Made by a program: the position numbers and the translations under genes
NCBI GenBank assembly: GCA_013115125.1
Contig: JABANN010000067.1
Span: 17,989 to 81,988, forward strand
Reading direction: 5' to 3'
Length of the DNA stretch: 64,000 nucleotides
Origin: Perkinsus olseni
Taxonomy: Eukaryota > Perkinsozoa > Perkinsida
The notes under the pieces: model-generated
The model's database searches: none
The model's input: the letters and a program-made list of their open reading frames with translations, nothing else
What the model was told of the DNA's origin: nothing
Part shown: positions 47,195-58,899 of the stretch, one piece after another
Position numbering within the stretch: the first letter of the stretch is position 1
Layout: each line of letters begins with the position of its first letter

Positions 47195-47884
47195 TGATGA
47201 TGATGAGAAGTAGTAGTACCCTAAGTAGCGTAGAATGTACGCCATAATGCCTCCTAGACAGTCGGGCTGTGTGGATACTATACTTTGCTTAAAAACGTTG
47301 AAAAAATCGAAGTTTAGATCACTGAGTAAAATTGATGAAGAGGCTAGGGAGCTGTTGAGTTCGAGTCATCAAATCATGGAAACGGTGGCACGTTTGACGG
47401 GAGACAATTTGAGACTGTCGATCGAAGTGGCGGTCTTCCACCGCATGCAAGTTCTATTTCCGGGGAATGAGCGGTGTGAGGGGTAGAGAGTATTGCTTCC
47501 AGTCGTCCATATACTCTCCGACTCATGACCTTGCTCTCCAAGCTCGTAGTCATCTTCTGCATAATCGCTATTGGCGCGGTCCTGAGAACGACAGGAGGCG
47601 TGGAAGCCTGGGAACTCACACCGGAGGAAGAGGATCGTAGAAACGCCCTCCAATGGCGAGGAGTAAGGTCCCGTCATGAGTGAGCAACCCCTAAGTCTAG
47701 GGAAGGTGTCTTCTGAGATGGCTGCTACAACTGATCTTATTTCCTGCATTACTTCGAACATTGGTGCGTCCAACTCGTCGGGTTTCTCACGGCTTTCTTG
47801 ATAGATATTCGTAGAGCCAAATCGGTGGGGCAGTTGTAGGATCAGGGAGATTGGAATCGGCCATGATTACTTCACTGTCTCCAC

Positions 47885-48361
47885 ATTTGATTTCGACGTG
47901 GAGGTGAAGAAGGCCCCGTCACGGTCGTGTTTGAGAATGACAAAGGCCAATCCTATATATTGTGAGTTCTGGTGGGAGAAGCGGTGCTTGTGAAATGCAG
48001 CTGCCAGCGGTGAGGTGAGTGCTGTTTCCTTCTTGCAGTGATAAACAACGAAATATTTTCGCGATGAATGGTCTGGTGATTGATGGAGGCAAAGGCTTCG
48101 GGAGCGAGAAGTTGTACATGCTTGGCGAAGGATTTGGTGTCTTACCATTGAAGCACATCCCGCAGGAGGCCGAACAACTGTTGAAGCGCACCCGTACGAG
48201 CGGCGTGGACTGTGTCGAAATGACGGAGGCGATTGTCAATAACCCTCCACCTGGGTAAATTTGAGGGTTACTGGATTCCTGAATTCTATAGAAGAAATAG
48301 TGAGGCTATCAGTGAGGCATTGAACAGGATGAAGGGCAGACAGCTGCTGGGTGTTTGGTAA
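47885..48361 (+). pseudogene. GOLD/p24-like gene, copy A (broken)
   Basis: This copy aligns with copy B (48729-49270). Exon 1 reads STFDFDV then, in a shifted frame, EEGPVTVVFENDKGQSYI, ending TT|GTGAGTTC. Exon 2 starts after TTGCAG at 48038 and reads DKQRNIFAMNGLVID, LPLKHIPQEAEQLLKRTRTS and EAIVNNPPP. In a shifted frame it goes on GYWIPEFYRRNSEAISEAL and ends RQLLGVW. Against copy B it lacks one base in exon 1 (near 47900) and 11 bases after NNPPP (near 48255). Both break the frame, so the copy is probably dead. Confidence 0.55.
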
Positions 48362-48728
48362 GACCACATATGTGGCACTCCGCTCCCAATCATGACCTCC
48401 CCTCATTTCTCAGTTTTTCTGTTACAGCCTCAGCCTTGAGATGCCGCAGTGATCGCCCCTTTGTGCAGGTTCGCTAGGAGAGAACACTGGGTCTCGACCC
48501 AAGAAGAGGCGTGTGATAGCCTTGTATGGTCACGGAGTAAGGCTTTGTCGTATGCCCTATCACTACGTTACTGCTCGAATCGCTAACTGTATCGCACTGA
48601 TTCTTAAATCTATCGTGGGTGCTTTCTGTTGCACTTCGGGAACGCAAGAGGGGGAAAATTATAATAATTGGCACCTCTTCCACCTCTAGTGCCTCGTGCT
48701 CACCAAGCGTTCATGGCACTCCTTGCAG

Positions 48729-49270
48729 GTAGGGCTCGCCCCGACGCGATCAGGATGCAAACTTGAGGAGCGTAGCTCCGACTCGGCCATATCAGCTTCA
48801 ACGTTCTTTTTCAATCTGGACAGTGAGGAGGGCGTCACGGCTGTTGGGTACGAGGACAGGCAGATATACTACCTGTTGTAAGGAACCCAGATTGGCGCAT
48901 CGTGGCCGTAGGGGTTGCCGAGTGAGCGCTGTTCCTTTTCAGTGATAAAAGGAGAGACATTTTTACATCCCCATATAGAGAAATTGAGAAAGGTCATCCA
49001 GAAGGGAAGTGGAAAATCGTCGAGGAAGAAGTTCCCGTCCTACCGTTGTGGTATCTTCCTGTGGGCATTCAGCAAATGCTGAAGCGCACGCACCCTAACG
49101 GCAGAGCCTGTCTAAAGATTGTTGAGGCGACCGTCAATAACCCCCCACCAGATTTTGAGGAGTATAAGAACAAGGGCTATTGGATAACCGAATTTTACAG
49201 GAGAACCAAGGATACTATAGAACGTGCTTTCACTAGGATGTTCGTGAATCATGGGCTCGGCTACTTGTGA
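48729..49270 (+). CDS. GOLD/p24-like protein, copy B (5' exon not found)
   Basis: An exon entered at CTTGCAG (48728) reads VGLAPTRSGCKLEERSSDS and STFFFNLDSEEGVTAVGYED, then RQIYYL, and is cut at TT|GTAAGGAAC. After an intron ending CCTTTTCAG (48944) come DKRRDIFTSPYREIEKGHPE, VLPLWYLPVGIQQMLKRTHP, EATVNNPPPDFEEYKNKGYW, RRTKDTIERAFTRM and a TGA at 49268-49270. The layout equals copy C at 57 kb: a beta-rich part with F-x-F...EEG, an intron in the same codon before Asp-Lys, then helices. The fold resembles a GOLD domain of p24/emp24 cargo receptors, but no C-terminal membrane segment or coat-binding tail follows. The signal-peptide exon was not found. Confidence 0.5.
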
Positions 49271-49755
49271 GATTCCGCTACGCTTATGTTGCCAAGCTGT
49301 CAGCAGTGTTGTTGAATTCTTATCATGATGTTCACATGTGTTGCATTCACGAACCTGCTCCGAGTTAATCGTGATCATTGATCGCTGATCACGGTTGTCA
49401 GGGTTAGCGAAGTGAGCAACCTGATCTCCCCGAGACCTGATTAAACGTTATTCTGGTAGCAGGATATCACTGGGAAGCCAGGCTCATCATCACTACAGGT
49501 TCGCGCGGGTATATATTCGGCCATCTTGCGCGAGGCGGTATACAAGTTCGGCTTATTACATATTTAAACTCGTTTGAGGATTTGTTCTCTGTGTCTTTGT
49601 CGGGTTCCTGCCTATGGTTCAGTGTTATCATCTGCATCCGAATACTGCAGCTCGATGTGGATGCTGCTCGCCGTTTTTCTCATCTGCCGTCAAATCTTTG
49701 GATGATTTAACATGCTCACTCTGGTATGCCCGCGATTATCTCGGGCGAAATAATC

Positions 49756-49784
49756 AATGATAGCTCGTTCGACGAGCTATCATT
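49756..49784. repeat. Perfect 13-bp stem, 3-nt loop hairpin
   Basis: AATGATAGCTCGT (49756-49768), loop TCG, ACGAGCTATCATT (49772-49784). It lies 215 bp upstream of the TFIIIC90-like start. Close by, cgggcgggggct is tandemly repeated at 49843-49866. It may be a regulatory RNA or DNA element or a transposon remnant. Confidence 0.6.
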
Positions 49785-49998
49785 CGTGGAAGCACGAGTA
49801 TTGTTTTGTTTTGGTGATGCCCTTTTCCGTGAATCCCGTATCCGGGCGGGGGCTCGGGCGGGGGCTATGACAGTGTCTAATCCCGATTCTTCCACAGTGT
49901 CTAATAGACAGTGAAGCTTATGACGTCACCAAGGAGCTGCTAGGTTCGAGTTCCTTGCCGAATAGAATATCTGACAGTTGCCTACCGTCCTCTTAATA

Positions 49999-52900
49999 AT
50001 GAATAAGGAGGATGAATGGCTGCAAATCACAACTCTGCCGTATTTGGTGACCTCTATTGGTCCAGTGGCGTGCTGGTCCGTTGATGCTTATGTTGCTGTT
50101 GCTACTGAGAAGGTGGTATATGTACTGGATGCAACGGTAGTACAGGAGGCTGGGGGAGTTTCGACGTGTAATTCCACTTTGGATTGGCGGTCGGGAAATC
50201 TGTCATAGCGAGAGGACATGCTTAAGATGGGATTCACGGGTTAGAGCCCGTGTTTATTACGGTGCATTCACAACCCGCAGGTGATCGCTACGCGGCACCC
50301 TAGCAGAAACGTCGTCTTTAATTTTTAGAAAGGTTTTGCCTCCCGCACGTATTTTTAGCCTCCTGTATGTTTAGGCGTTCTTGGAAGGGACAACTCGATC
50401 CGCATTGGCAGCTGGCGGCGTGACTGGGCCAGTCCGGCTGTTGAAGGGGCAGATAACGCCTTCTAGGCAGATCACAGGTGGAGAATTTCAAGCCAAGAGA
50501 TTGAAGCTGGAGAACGGGGTAGTGCCATTGGTATCGAGTTGGGGAGAAGAATTGATCGCAGAGCGTATGGGGTCTCCAATGGTCAATTGAGCTGGTCCGT
50601 GTAGTTGAGGAAAATCGTGCGATGTTTTCTGTATTGATATTAAATGCTTCGTGGTGACGCGGTCGTCGTGACGGAATTGAGGTATGTTACGCGCCTTCCA
50701 TAGCATTGTGTGTTAGGAGGAGGAATTTCATGCCGCCAAGCTGATATCGCGTCGGCGAGGCTCAGACAAGGAGGTTAAATTGAAGGCCATGGCCTTACTG
50801 GAAGGGGGCATCAAGGCGGCAACAACGCGATCAAAAGAGCATCCAGTGCCGGTGAAGAAGGTCTCTTCGGGAGAGAGCAGAAAGAAAAAGAAGAAGACAG
50901 AGAAGAAGGCAACGAGCAGCAAGAAGAAATCGACAGCTAAGAAGAAGGCGCAGCCGAAGCGGAAGGTGGGTGGGATTGAGTAGTCTTATCATGCGTTCGA
51001 AAATGGAATGCTGGTAGCCTTACTGAGGGCGGTCGCTTGTACTATGAACTGGAAACGTTGCGCTGGGTATCTCAGTCTCGACCCACGAGGGCTTGTCACG
51101 AATGCCATTGTTCCGGTAGCGGACATCGCATGAGTGGTATCAACAGTTGGGGAGGTGGATATCCGTGTAGGCTAAGAAGAGGCGGAGTATTGTACGAAGC
51201 GACTCGGAGTCCGAAAGAGACGATGACGATTCTGACTTTCATATGGAATCTGAACCGGAGTCCTCGTCTTCTGATGATGAAGATGCAAGCGACTTGGTTC
51301 CCGAGGCTTCTGAGGGTAGTCAAGGGATGTATGGTGTATGCGATGTGGGGACAACGACGGAGTACGTCGATAGTTCAGTGTTTATGCTCAACGCAGTATA
51401 GGGTGAGGCGCAGAGAAAAGTTGAGCTCTGGGATTAACTGAAGCCCGTATGGTTCGCCTGGATCGATCGGAGCCGTGGAGTTTACACGATGCTACTCAGT
51501 CGAAATAATAGCTTATACTCTGAGAAGTAGTATTGTGCTCACTACAAATCGTGTCACCCGATTGGTAGTAGGAGGGATGTGGACTGTGAGCACGATCGCG
51601 ATCGGTTCACTAGCGCGACCTGTTAGTAAACGGTTCTCTTAGGCAGTGTTTAGCCAGCAGAGTTCACTTCCACCGTTTACTCAGCCGACGATTCGACTCC
51701 ATCTCGTCCGCACCCGAGAGCCTCTACTGGCAGTAGCAGTAGTGTTGGAGCGATGGGAGCGTCCAACCTTCTTGGTCAGTGCGGAGGGCCTGCTGGAGTT
51801 CAGGATCTGTGGGTTGGTGATGTGCAGCGAGTTGCGGGGGAGAACTCGGTAGAGAACCTGGGAATGCTGTGAGCGTTGACCACCTTTTTGTCAGTCTACT
51901 CAATCGGATATCCTCACCCTTTTGCAACAGCACTACTCGGTCATGAGCACCTGCCCCAAGTCAGTCCACTGGTCGCCTGGGTACGCCTGTGGGCATGGTA
52001 GGTCGTATCTGAGCGACTTATCTGAGGGATTCGCGGTGTATTCAGGTTGCATACTGGCGTTGGTACCTCGCTTCGCCTTCGTTGTTCAGCTTTTCGTGCT
52101 TTCCGAGCACTCTACTGCGGCTAATGGTAGGCGTCGCGGATTATGACGATTTTAGGGAAAGTATGGATCAGGCCCCGATTGCCCAACACTTGCCGATCTG
52201 AATCCGTCGGAAGCGTGGACGTTGCCGCCTGCCGAAACGCCGCCATTGATTACGATAGAGGCTGATGGACAGTGTAACCAACCACTGGAGCTAGGTACTC
52301 TGGCAACGAATGCAGAGGTTGTACAGTTAACCGATCGTCTTGGCTCATAATTGGTATTCTTTGTGACCGTGTTTTGTACTGAGCTGCATTCTATCGCTCC
52401 CCGCTAGTTCATCGTACTAGTTTGTAGACCATTGCTACTGTGACGCCATCCCTCAATCTTCTGCCTTCCGGTGATCGGAGTTGGCTCCCCGAAGAAAGCA
52501 AATTGTGACCACAGTTCGAACTCTAACCTTCTTGCAGGGAATTTTTTCAGGCCCTCGACCGCCGCCTTTGACGGTCGTCTACCCATCTTTCTCTCAATCC
52601 CCCATAGCAAGCTCTAGTACAGATGCGGTCGTATCATGGGCTCCTAGGAAAATAGGACCGACGAGTAGGATCGCTTCGTCTCCCTCGGAGTGCATCTCGC
52701 ACCAGTCAGGCTCGGCATTCATTGTTTGCCATGGTACTCTGGCTCTATTCTGGGATATTGCCCCTGAGGCTTCAAGGTGATAAGCGGTCTTAGCGTCAAA
52801 GCTTGGGTACGTTGCAGCTCAGGTTCCGTCCCTTCCTCGCTCTTGCTCTGCCGAGTTTGATAACGAGCGTCAGCTGCCAGTCCCTGCATCGATCCGTTCC

Positions 52901-55294
52901 ATTGCCGACCGAAATGGTGTTGGCTAAAGCAGAGAGCCTGAGGATTGATGGCGCCCCTTCCTTGCAGGAGATGGTGAGCACGCAGTATCCCACCATTCAT
53001 TGTGGTCTATCTGTGGGATCGTCAGGTGGATCTGATAGCGTGCCCGACAGTAGAAGTGGAAGCCATCGTCCTCGTTGTCGGAATGCAGTCGGGCGCCGTG
53101 ATGGCTGCATCAGTATATCTTGCTGAGCTGCCCCATGGGATAGTGGTAGGTTTCGTCGTGGGTCCCGGCGTCGACTCGTACTGACACGGCCTCCCCTCAG
53201 CCCCTCAACACTCCGATATTCATCGAGATTTGCAGTCTGTCATCCTTCGTCGAGAATGTTGGTTGTGAAGTTCTGCCGGACCCAACTGCCATCGCAGAGC
53301 CGAAACAGCTGGTGCACATATGCGCTGCTTCTACGGCGACATATGAAGCAAAGGTTGTTACGTGGACCGAAGAAAGCGGGGATCTCCAAGGGTGAGTAAG
53401 GGAATTGGTGGATGGTGAGATTCGGTGGGATTGAGTTTGTGACTCGGAACGGTGGACGGTGCGGGCAAAGCGCTGCTCATGATTTTCAGTATAGTCAGTA
53501 GTGTACCACACTTGGTATCGTGAAGGATCTTCTTATGGTCTTGTCTGCAACCCGCACTGCGTACTCACTTTCGTTAAGGGTCTGCTATCGACGACCTGAA
53601 GTCGCGAGTGCTCTCGTTCCCTCTCTAGCTGCTGTCTGTATTCAGCCCCGCGGAGTGCATGTCGGTTCCCCCGGTGAATACCGATATAGATGACGATGAA
53701 TGCTCCCCCATTACGTCGATTGCACCACTCATAGGGCAGGGATATTTCATCGTATCTAAGTCCGCTGGGGCTCGCATTGCGGTAGGTTTTGCTCCTGCTG
53801 TTGGATCATACGGAATCGACGGCCGAGATTGGCCCGACTCTCCGCTCGCCTTTAGGTGTCAGCATTGCCGGATCGCATCCGGGAGATCAGCCTAGTGGGG
53901 TTCGACCCTGCCTCTAGGCTGCAAGGAGAAGTGATATCGCCGAATGGAACTGAGATCGTATGTCGACGGATCCGTACCCCGACTCGCCACTATCCCTGAC
54001 GTCAGGTCGCTATTTGCTGTGGAGGAACGGTCAATAAGCAGCAGTCTAGGGTCATGCTGCGCAGAGCGAGGAAGGTGATGGTGGACATCGAGGCAGCGGT
54101 GAGAGGCCCGCCCACCGGGCCGATGGTTGGGGCAGACGATCAGGCTAATCACCTGCTAAGTGAGCTTCGTTAATTGAACACCATATTGTTTGGACGGTCT
54201 TCTTTTCTTCTCTAGGAGAGGTGCTCTTAGCCAATGCCGGCAATGGAACCAACTTGTACGACTGCTACCTCTCGCTATTGTTGGGCAGGGTACCACCGTG
54301 TGTGGATCCAGCCAGGCCACAGGTACAAGAGCCTACAGCGAGTCGCCGGCCCAGCTCCTCCGGTGGTCAGGTCCTATCCACGTTGACGAATCTTGGGTCT
54401 GTGAATCAAGCCTTGGAGCTCTCCATCGAACGGCTGGGCATCCTGCCACCTGGATTCTCTGCAGCATCTCTGTTAATCTACAACGAACAGGAACAAATGC
54501 CCTCGTCTTCTGCGATGGATGTTGATGCTGGCCCGGCAGGAGCCCCATTAGAGAGTAGCCCTTCACCTCCTGCTGACTCAGTACAGTCCGTCGCCCACAG
54601 GTACAGAAGACCTTCTGTCAAAGGCGCGGGCGGTAATGGCCCTGCGTTGTGTGTAGGAGAGGTCAACTGTCTTCAACGAATCCATCTCTGCAGGTACTGG
54701 GCGATGATGCGGCGCCTCCACACGCCCAGGGCCACGTTCATGGCGGTAGTGTCTCGGCCGTTCCCAGAATCAACAATGCAGAACGAGCGAAGGGCTATAC
54801 TCAACTTGTTGTGGTCGGGGGGTCAAGAAGATTTGCTTGGCGAGCAGCTGCTGCCTGTCGATGTCAAGGAGCCTAACTTCCCATCGCCGGACTGCCCTTT
54901 ATGTGACACAACGACGCCATCTAAAATGGTCATCGATGATAACGCGCGGGTTTTCATATGTGAGACAAATCCAACCCACAAGGCCCTGATGTGTCAGAAG
55001 ACGCGCAAGCCTCTGTAAGTTCATGTCGCGCGCCTCGTTGCTCTCCCGTGCCGATCGGAACCCTGTCGCTGTTTGAAAAATCACGCGAGCGCTTCATCAA
55101 CAATCATCTGGAAATCCTGCTTCATCTGGAAATGCATCATCAACGTCAAGCAGAGCGCTTATTTTTTTTCTTCTCCCAGGGGTTTCGGTGCTCTCCTACG
55201 ATGCTCCTTCTGTTCTGCTGTGTTCGACGCGTTCGAAGTGCTCACGTCAAACCGCTGCTGCTTATGCGGCTGCCGAACAAGTATGGAGGTGTGA
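49999..55294 (+). CDS. TFIIIC 90-kDa-like protein (WD40 propeller plus zinc finger)
   Basis: The start MNKEDEWLQITTLPYLVTSI continues VACWSVDAYVAVATEKVVYV, the first blade typical of the TFIIIC delta propeller. Exons in 50.4-51.4 kb add Lys-rich (KKKKKTEKKATSSKKK) and acidic (SESERDDDDSDFHMESEPE) linkers. Further blades are seen at 52-53.4 kb (HGTLALFWDIAPEAS; VVYLWDRQVDLIACPTVEVE). The long exon to 55018 ends with SPDCPLCDTTTPSKMVIDDN and FICETNPTHKALMCQKTRK. After a splice come RCSFCSAVFDAFEVLTSN, CCLCGC and a TGA at 55292-55294. The C-x2-C...C...H...C...C-x2-C...C-x2-C series fits the TFIIIC zinc-finger domain. TFIIIC recruits RNA polymerase III at tRNA and 5S genes. Exon borders between 50 and 54 kb are only partly resolved. 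Confidence 0.55.
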
Positions 55295-55482
55295 AGAAGT
55301 GGTGATGACGGTGGCTGTTGCACGAAGATTAATAAGGATGATGATTAACATTACGACTTACAAGAACGACTCGCTACATACGTACGCAAATCAACGTTTT
55401 TCCAGTTTTTCAGCGTCTCGAAGGGTCCCTGTTGCTCTTGTCAATTCGTTCTTGAGAGCGGGCAGTGGGACTCTTTCGCCGT

Positions 55483-56538
55483 ATGACAGCTCCGGCAGAG
55501 GCGCGTTCTGATGGTGACGACCAGGGTGTCCCGCTGAGGAGGACCACAACATTCGCCAAAGACGTGGTCGACAGAAGCAAGGAAACATCATATCTTCGAA
55601 ACAGAGATTGCGAGGCAGACAATAGCTTTCAGCTGGGCTCGGAAGCGCTCTTCCTTCAGGGCGAGCTCGTAGTGGTCGGCCAGATCTCCCATGGATTCAA
55701 CTTCGAACCGTACAAATCGTCTATAGGCCTTCGGGTCGAACTTTCGGTTGTTTTTCCCGGCACTGAAGCCGGAAACGAAGACTCTGGTGCATTGCACGGC
55801 TACTTCCACTTGGAGTGTTTCCCATTTAGGTGAGCAGTGGCTTGGCAAGTGCCGGAAGTTGGGTTGGATGCCTATCAGTACCCAGACGATGAGATCGGAA
55901 AAAACCCAAACGTGTTACCCTGATGTATAACAGAGCTGCGGACTTGAAGCCTCGGGGGACCAGCTTCCTGTAGGACAGCCGTCACCTGATCGGCACATCG
56001 GTGTATGTGTGGAACCACCCGCTGGATATCTACCTGGCCTTCAACTCTATTGGCTCATGGCCGATGCTGAAGCTCCTGATTCACGCCGTCGATGACACGG
56101 GTGACCCCGAGAGAAAGAGCCAAGCACGGGTGTCGCTCCGTGAGGACAGGCATGTCACTCTTGCGGGAACGATCGGTCTCAGTGTCGTACGGTTTGTTAC
56201 CGCTTCCAACGAAGCCTGGTCAGCATCGTCTCCACTGTCCTACAATGAGAGTCATCGGAAGTAGTCGCTTCAGCCGGCTGACGGATGCACTACGTGAGAG
56301 CCGACGTCAGGATCGAGAGGATCGAGTGTATCGTGGCAGGTGCCTACATGGGACTACCTACGCCCACCACTGTGCCAAGCAGTCTACTGGCAAATGATCG
56401 ATCTTCCTTCGTATCCGTCGCAAGTGGCACGATAGTGAGTCGCTTTTTTTTCAACTTTCCTTGTCTAACCAGTATAAGTAGGTCGTCGACTGTGAGGTTA
56501 TGGTCAGACGAGCTGCTAAACTGCGATTGCTGCTATGA
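55483..56538 (+). CDS. B9-domain transition-zone protein (B9D/MKS1-like)
   Basis: It starts MTAPAEARSDGDDQGVPLRR. The B9 domain begins with ALFLQGELVVVGQISHGFNF and RVELSVVFPGTEAG (first strands). An intron (GTGAGCAGT...) leads to TSVYVWNHPLDIYLAFNSIG and SWPMLKLLIHAVDDTGD, matching the W-x-H-P-hydrophobic-D ... GWP core of B9 domains. A last exon gives SGTI then VVDCEVMVRRAAKLRLLL and a TGA at 56536-56538. B9 proteins (B9D1, B9D2, MKS1) form a complex at the ciliary transition zone that gates membrane traffic. The stretch 56100-56400 is not resolved, so I cannot say which of the three this is. With CFAP52 it is the second cilium gene of the window. Confidence 0.7.
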
Positions 56539-57078
56539 TCTCAATCAGCATGGAGCTGGATATAGTGACATGAACTTCTGTCTCTGTTGTGAGTGCTTTA
56601 GTTTTGGGGAAAGTTGGCGGCCACCTTGCCATATCCTCGAGAATTCATCATCTTCGACAGTCACCCTCTGTGGCCATCGGTTAGAGCGGTTCTTGCGCTG
56701 ACCGTATTTTTGGCATCATTGAAACCTTCATAGGAGTGAGGCGCAACCATTCTTGAAATTGGGAATCTCCATTGGAGATGTTGCATCTAGATTCTGCTGC
56801 TATACTCGTATTCTGCGTCCCCAATGAATAAGTTCCGAGAGAGATGCACAACGTGACGAACTCGGGCCCTGCCGGCAAGTTACAGACCAGCGAGAGATCT
56901 GACGCGGGACGCTGGCACGTGATGCTTGTTGGTGACCATCGACCCTCGAGTACGTACACGTAGTCCCAGACTCAATCACTTCCGTGATGGCTCAGCATGT
57001 GCGTGGGTGACTTGTGCATTGGCATGGTATGCATTGGGTGCATGGTGGGGGACTTCTCGTGGGTTTGGTACTGTTGGA

Positions 57079-57827
57079 ATGTGGGTTTGGTCCGAGCTCG
57101 AAAACCAAGACTGTTATAAGGAAGCTAACATTGTCCCGAAGTACCCAATCAGGACGATGCCTGGGTGGTATCTGGTGTGGCGCATGCTCCTCGATTGTTG
57201 AGTCCTTCAACATATTGTCGCAGGTGCAAGTCCATGCGATAGAGCCAAGATGCAAGATTGTGGAGGATACTCCTCTGGGCAAGGTGTACTTCAGTTTCAC
57301 TGTCACCCCGGAAGAGGGGGTTGTGCACACTGGGCTTTGGGATGTGAACAAGGACAAAGTATACGTGTTGTAAGTCTGGGACTCGGAATGTCGTAGTCCG
57401 CACACTGCGGCTTGCAGGGATCATTTGCGGCTGGATATGAATCCTACTCCCTTTCAGCGACAAGAAATACTGGGATTCTGAGATACCAGGCAAGGTTCTG
57501 GCCGTGGACGTCCAGGGTCTTCAGTTCAAGGGGGACCCGACGTACTGGAGCAAGCTACAGGAGGCTCGTTTGATGCCACTGTCTCATATTTCGCCGAAAA
57601 CCCAACAGATTCTGAGGGCGAACGCTCGTGAGAACTTGAAAACCTCCATCGGAATCGAGCAATGCCGGAACATGGTGAATGCCATCATGAATGATCTCCC
57701 GGAGGGTTATAAGCATTTTGAGAAACGCATCGAATGGTTACTGCAATTCCATAGGGATCATGCCGTGAAGCTGAAAGCGACAGTGAACGAGCTGATAAGA
57801 GGTGAGACCGTAGGAAGTTCCTTCTAA
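57079..57827 (+). CDS. GOLD/p24-like protein, copy C
   Basis: Exon 1 reads MWVWSELENQDCYKEANIVP, where E-L-E-x3-x-C-Y-x-E recalls the conserved start of p24/TMED GOLD domains. A 49-nt intron (GTGTGGCG...GTCGCAG) joins to VQVHAIEPRCKIVEDTPLG and KVYFSFTVTPEEGVVHTGLW. The next intron falls in TT|GTAAGTCT after KVYV, exactly as in copies A and B. The last exon reads DKKYWDSEIPGKVLAVDVQG, LMPLSHISPKTQQILRANAR, NAIMNDLPEGYKHFEKRIEW and ends ETVGSSF with TAA at 57825-57827. The helical half aligns with copy B (PLWYLPVGIQQMLKRTHP). A hydrophobic stretch just upstream (57014-57060) may encode a signal peptide. No C-terminal membrane span is seen, so it is not a classical p24 receptor. Function unknown. 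Confidence 0.55.
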
Positions 57828-58899
57828 AGAGGAGGCCTATTTTGTCGGCTTAACCTCGATAGAATACTCATATATCTTTTGCATCATTCAGCGTTATCTT
57901 ATATTTATCATATACTAATTGTGTGACACTCCAACAGATTTTCATACATCCCTCGATGTCCCGTGTTATTCACCATGATGTTGATGTCTTACTGTGTTAC
58001 TTCACTGTATGTCTTGAGTTAAAAGTACTCAGTTCGGTCAGGACTCGATGAGATCTCGTGATTGCTTGAGATTGTGCGAGAAACGAGCTTGCGGAGGTTT
58101 GGAACCATCGTGGTAGAGCCATAGCCCGACAACCTGTTGACGATCATCCGGACGAAATTTTCCACATAGGTTTCTTTTTTGGAACCTGTCGAGTTGCGGT
58201 ACCGGAGCAAGTCTCTTTTCCGCGGCCTACTCCCTACTCTCCCTTCGCATAGCCTGAGGAGCCAGAACTTATGTTGATGAGGAAATCAAAATTCGGTCGT
58301 ACTGAACTCAGGAAGATATACAGCCTCAAATCACCTACTGCGTCAGACTTAATCCATCCAAGCGACAGATGAAGCAGTTAGATCACGAGGGCGACTAACA
58401 CTCTAGTGAGTTGGCTCCAGGGGCCCACGGCGTGAGTCTGGCTCCGCTGAGTGCTCAGTTGGAGAGGCCGGAGTGTGGTGATTCAGCTGACAACAGAGGC
58501 AAAACAACCATAAATCTGCAGGCTGACCCTGTTAGCGAAACACCCGCAAATCGAAATTGCCTAAAGCGTGTGTAACAGAGCAATAAAAGGCCTCTTTGAA
58601 CAATCGCCGGAGCTCGCGTAATGCGGAAGATTTGCTTGAGCTAGAGAGCCCTGGGTCATGTTGCGCGGCATCACTGCTAAACATCGTCCTCCCGCCAAAT
58701 TAATTACCTCCAGAGGGCCCTAGGATTAGTTGAGATGAGTCACAGAGCTCGTTGTATGTGTTGACATATCTCGAATACCTGTGATCGCATTTTTTTTGAA
58801 AACCGTCAAACATGAAACGCTTCGCTCCACCGCGATTTCTGTTTCGCTGCATTCAGATCCCTTCACCTCACTTTTTGGGAGAGTCATTTCTTATTTAAG
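57828..58899. other. Spacer upstream of CCT5, no gene seen
   Basis: About 1.07 kb with no supported gene; the minus-strand frame at 58019-58210 shows no domain. The last 100 bases are pyrimidine-rich and probably hold the CCT5 promoter. It is the largest gene-free gap in the right half. Confidence 0.4.

Noticed and set aside
57014-57373. A continuous 119-codon frame read straight through as one exon
   Set aside because: Joining 57079-57180 to 57230 with a 49-nt GT-AG intron gives a better protein with a p24-like Cys-Tyr-x-Glu start; the straight reading has a low-quality N-terminal half.
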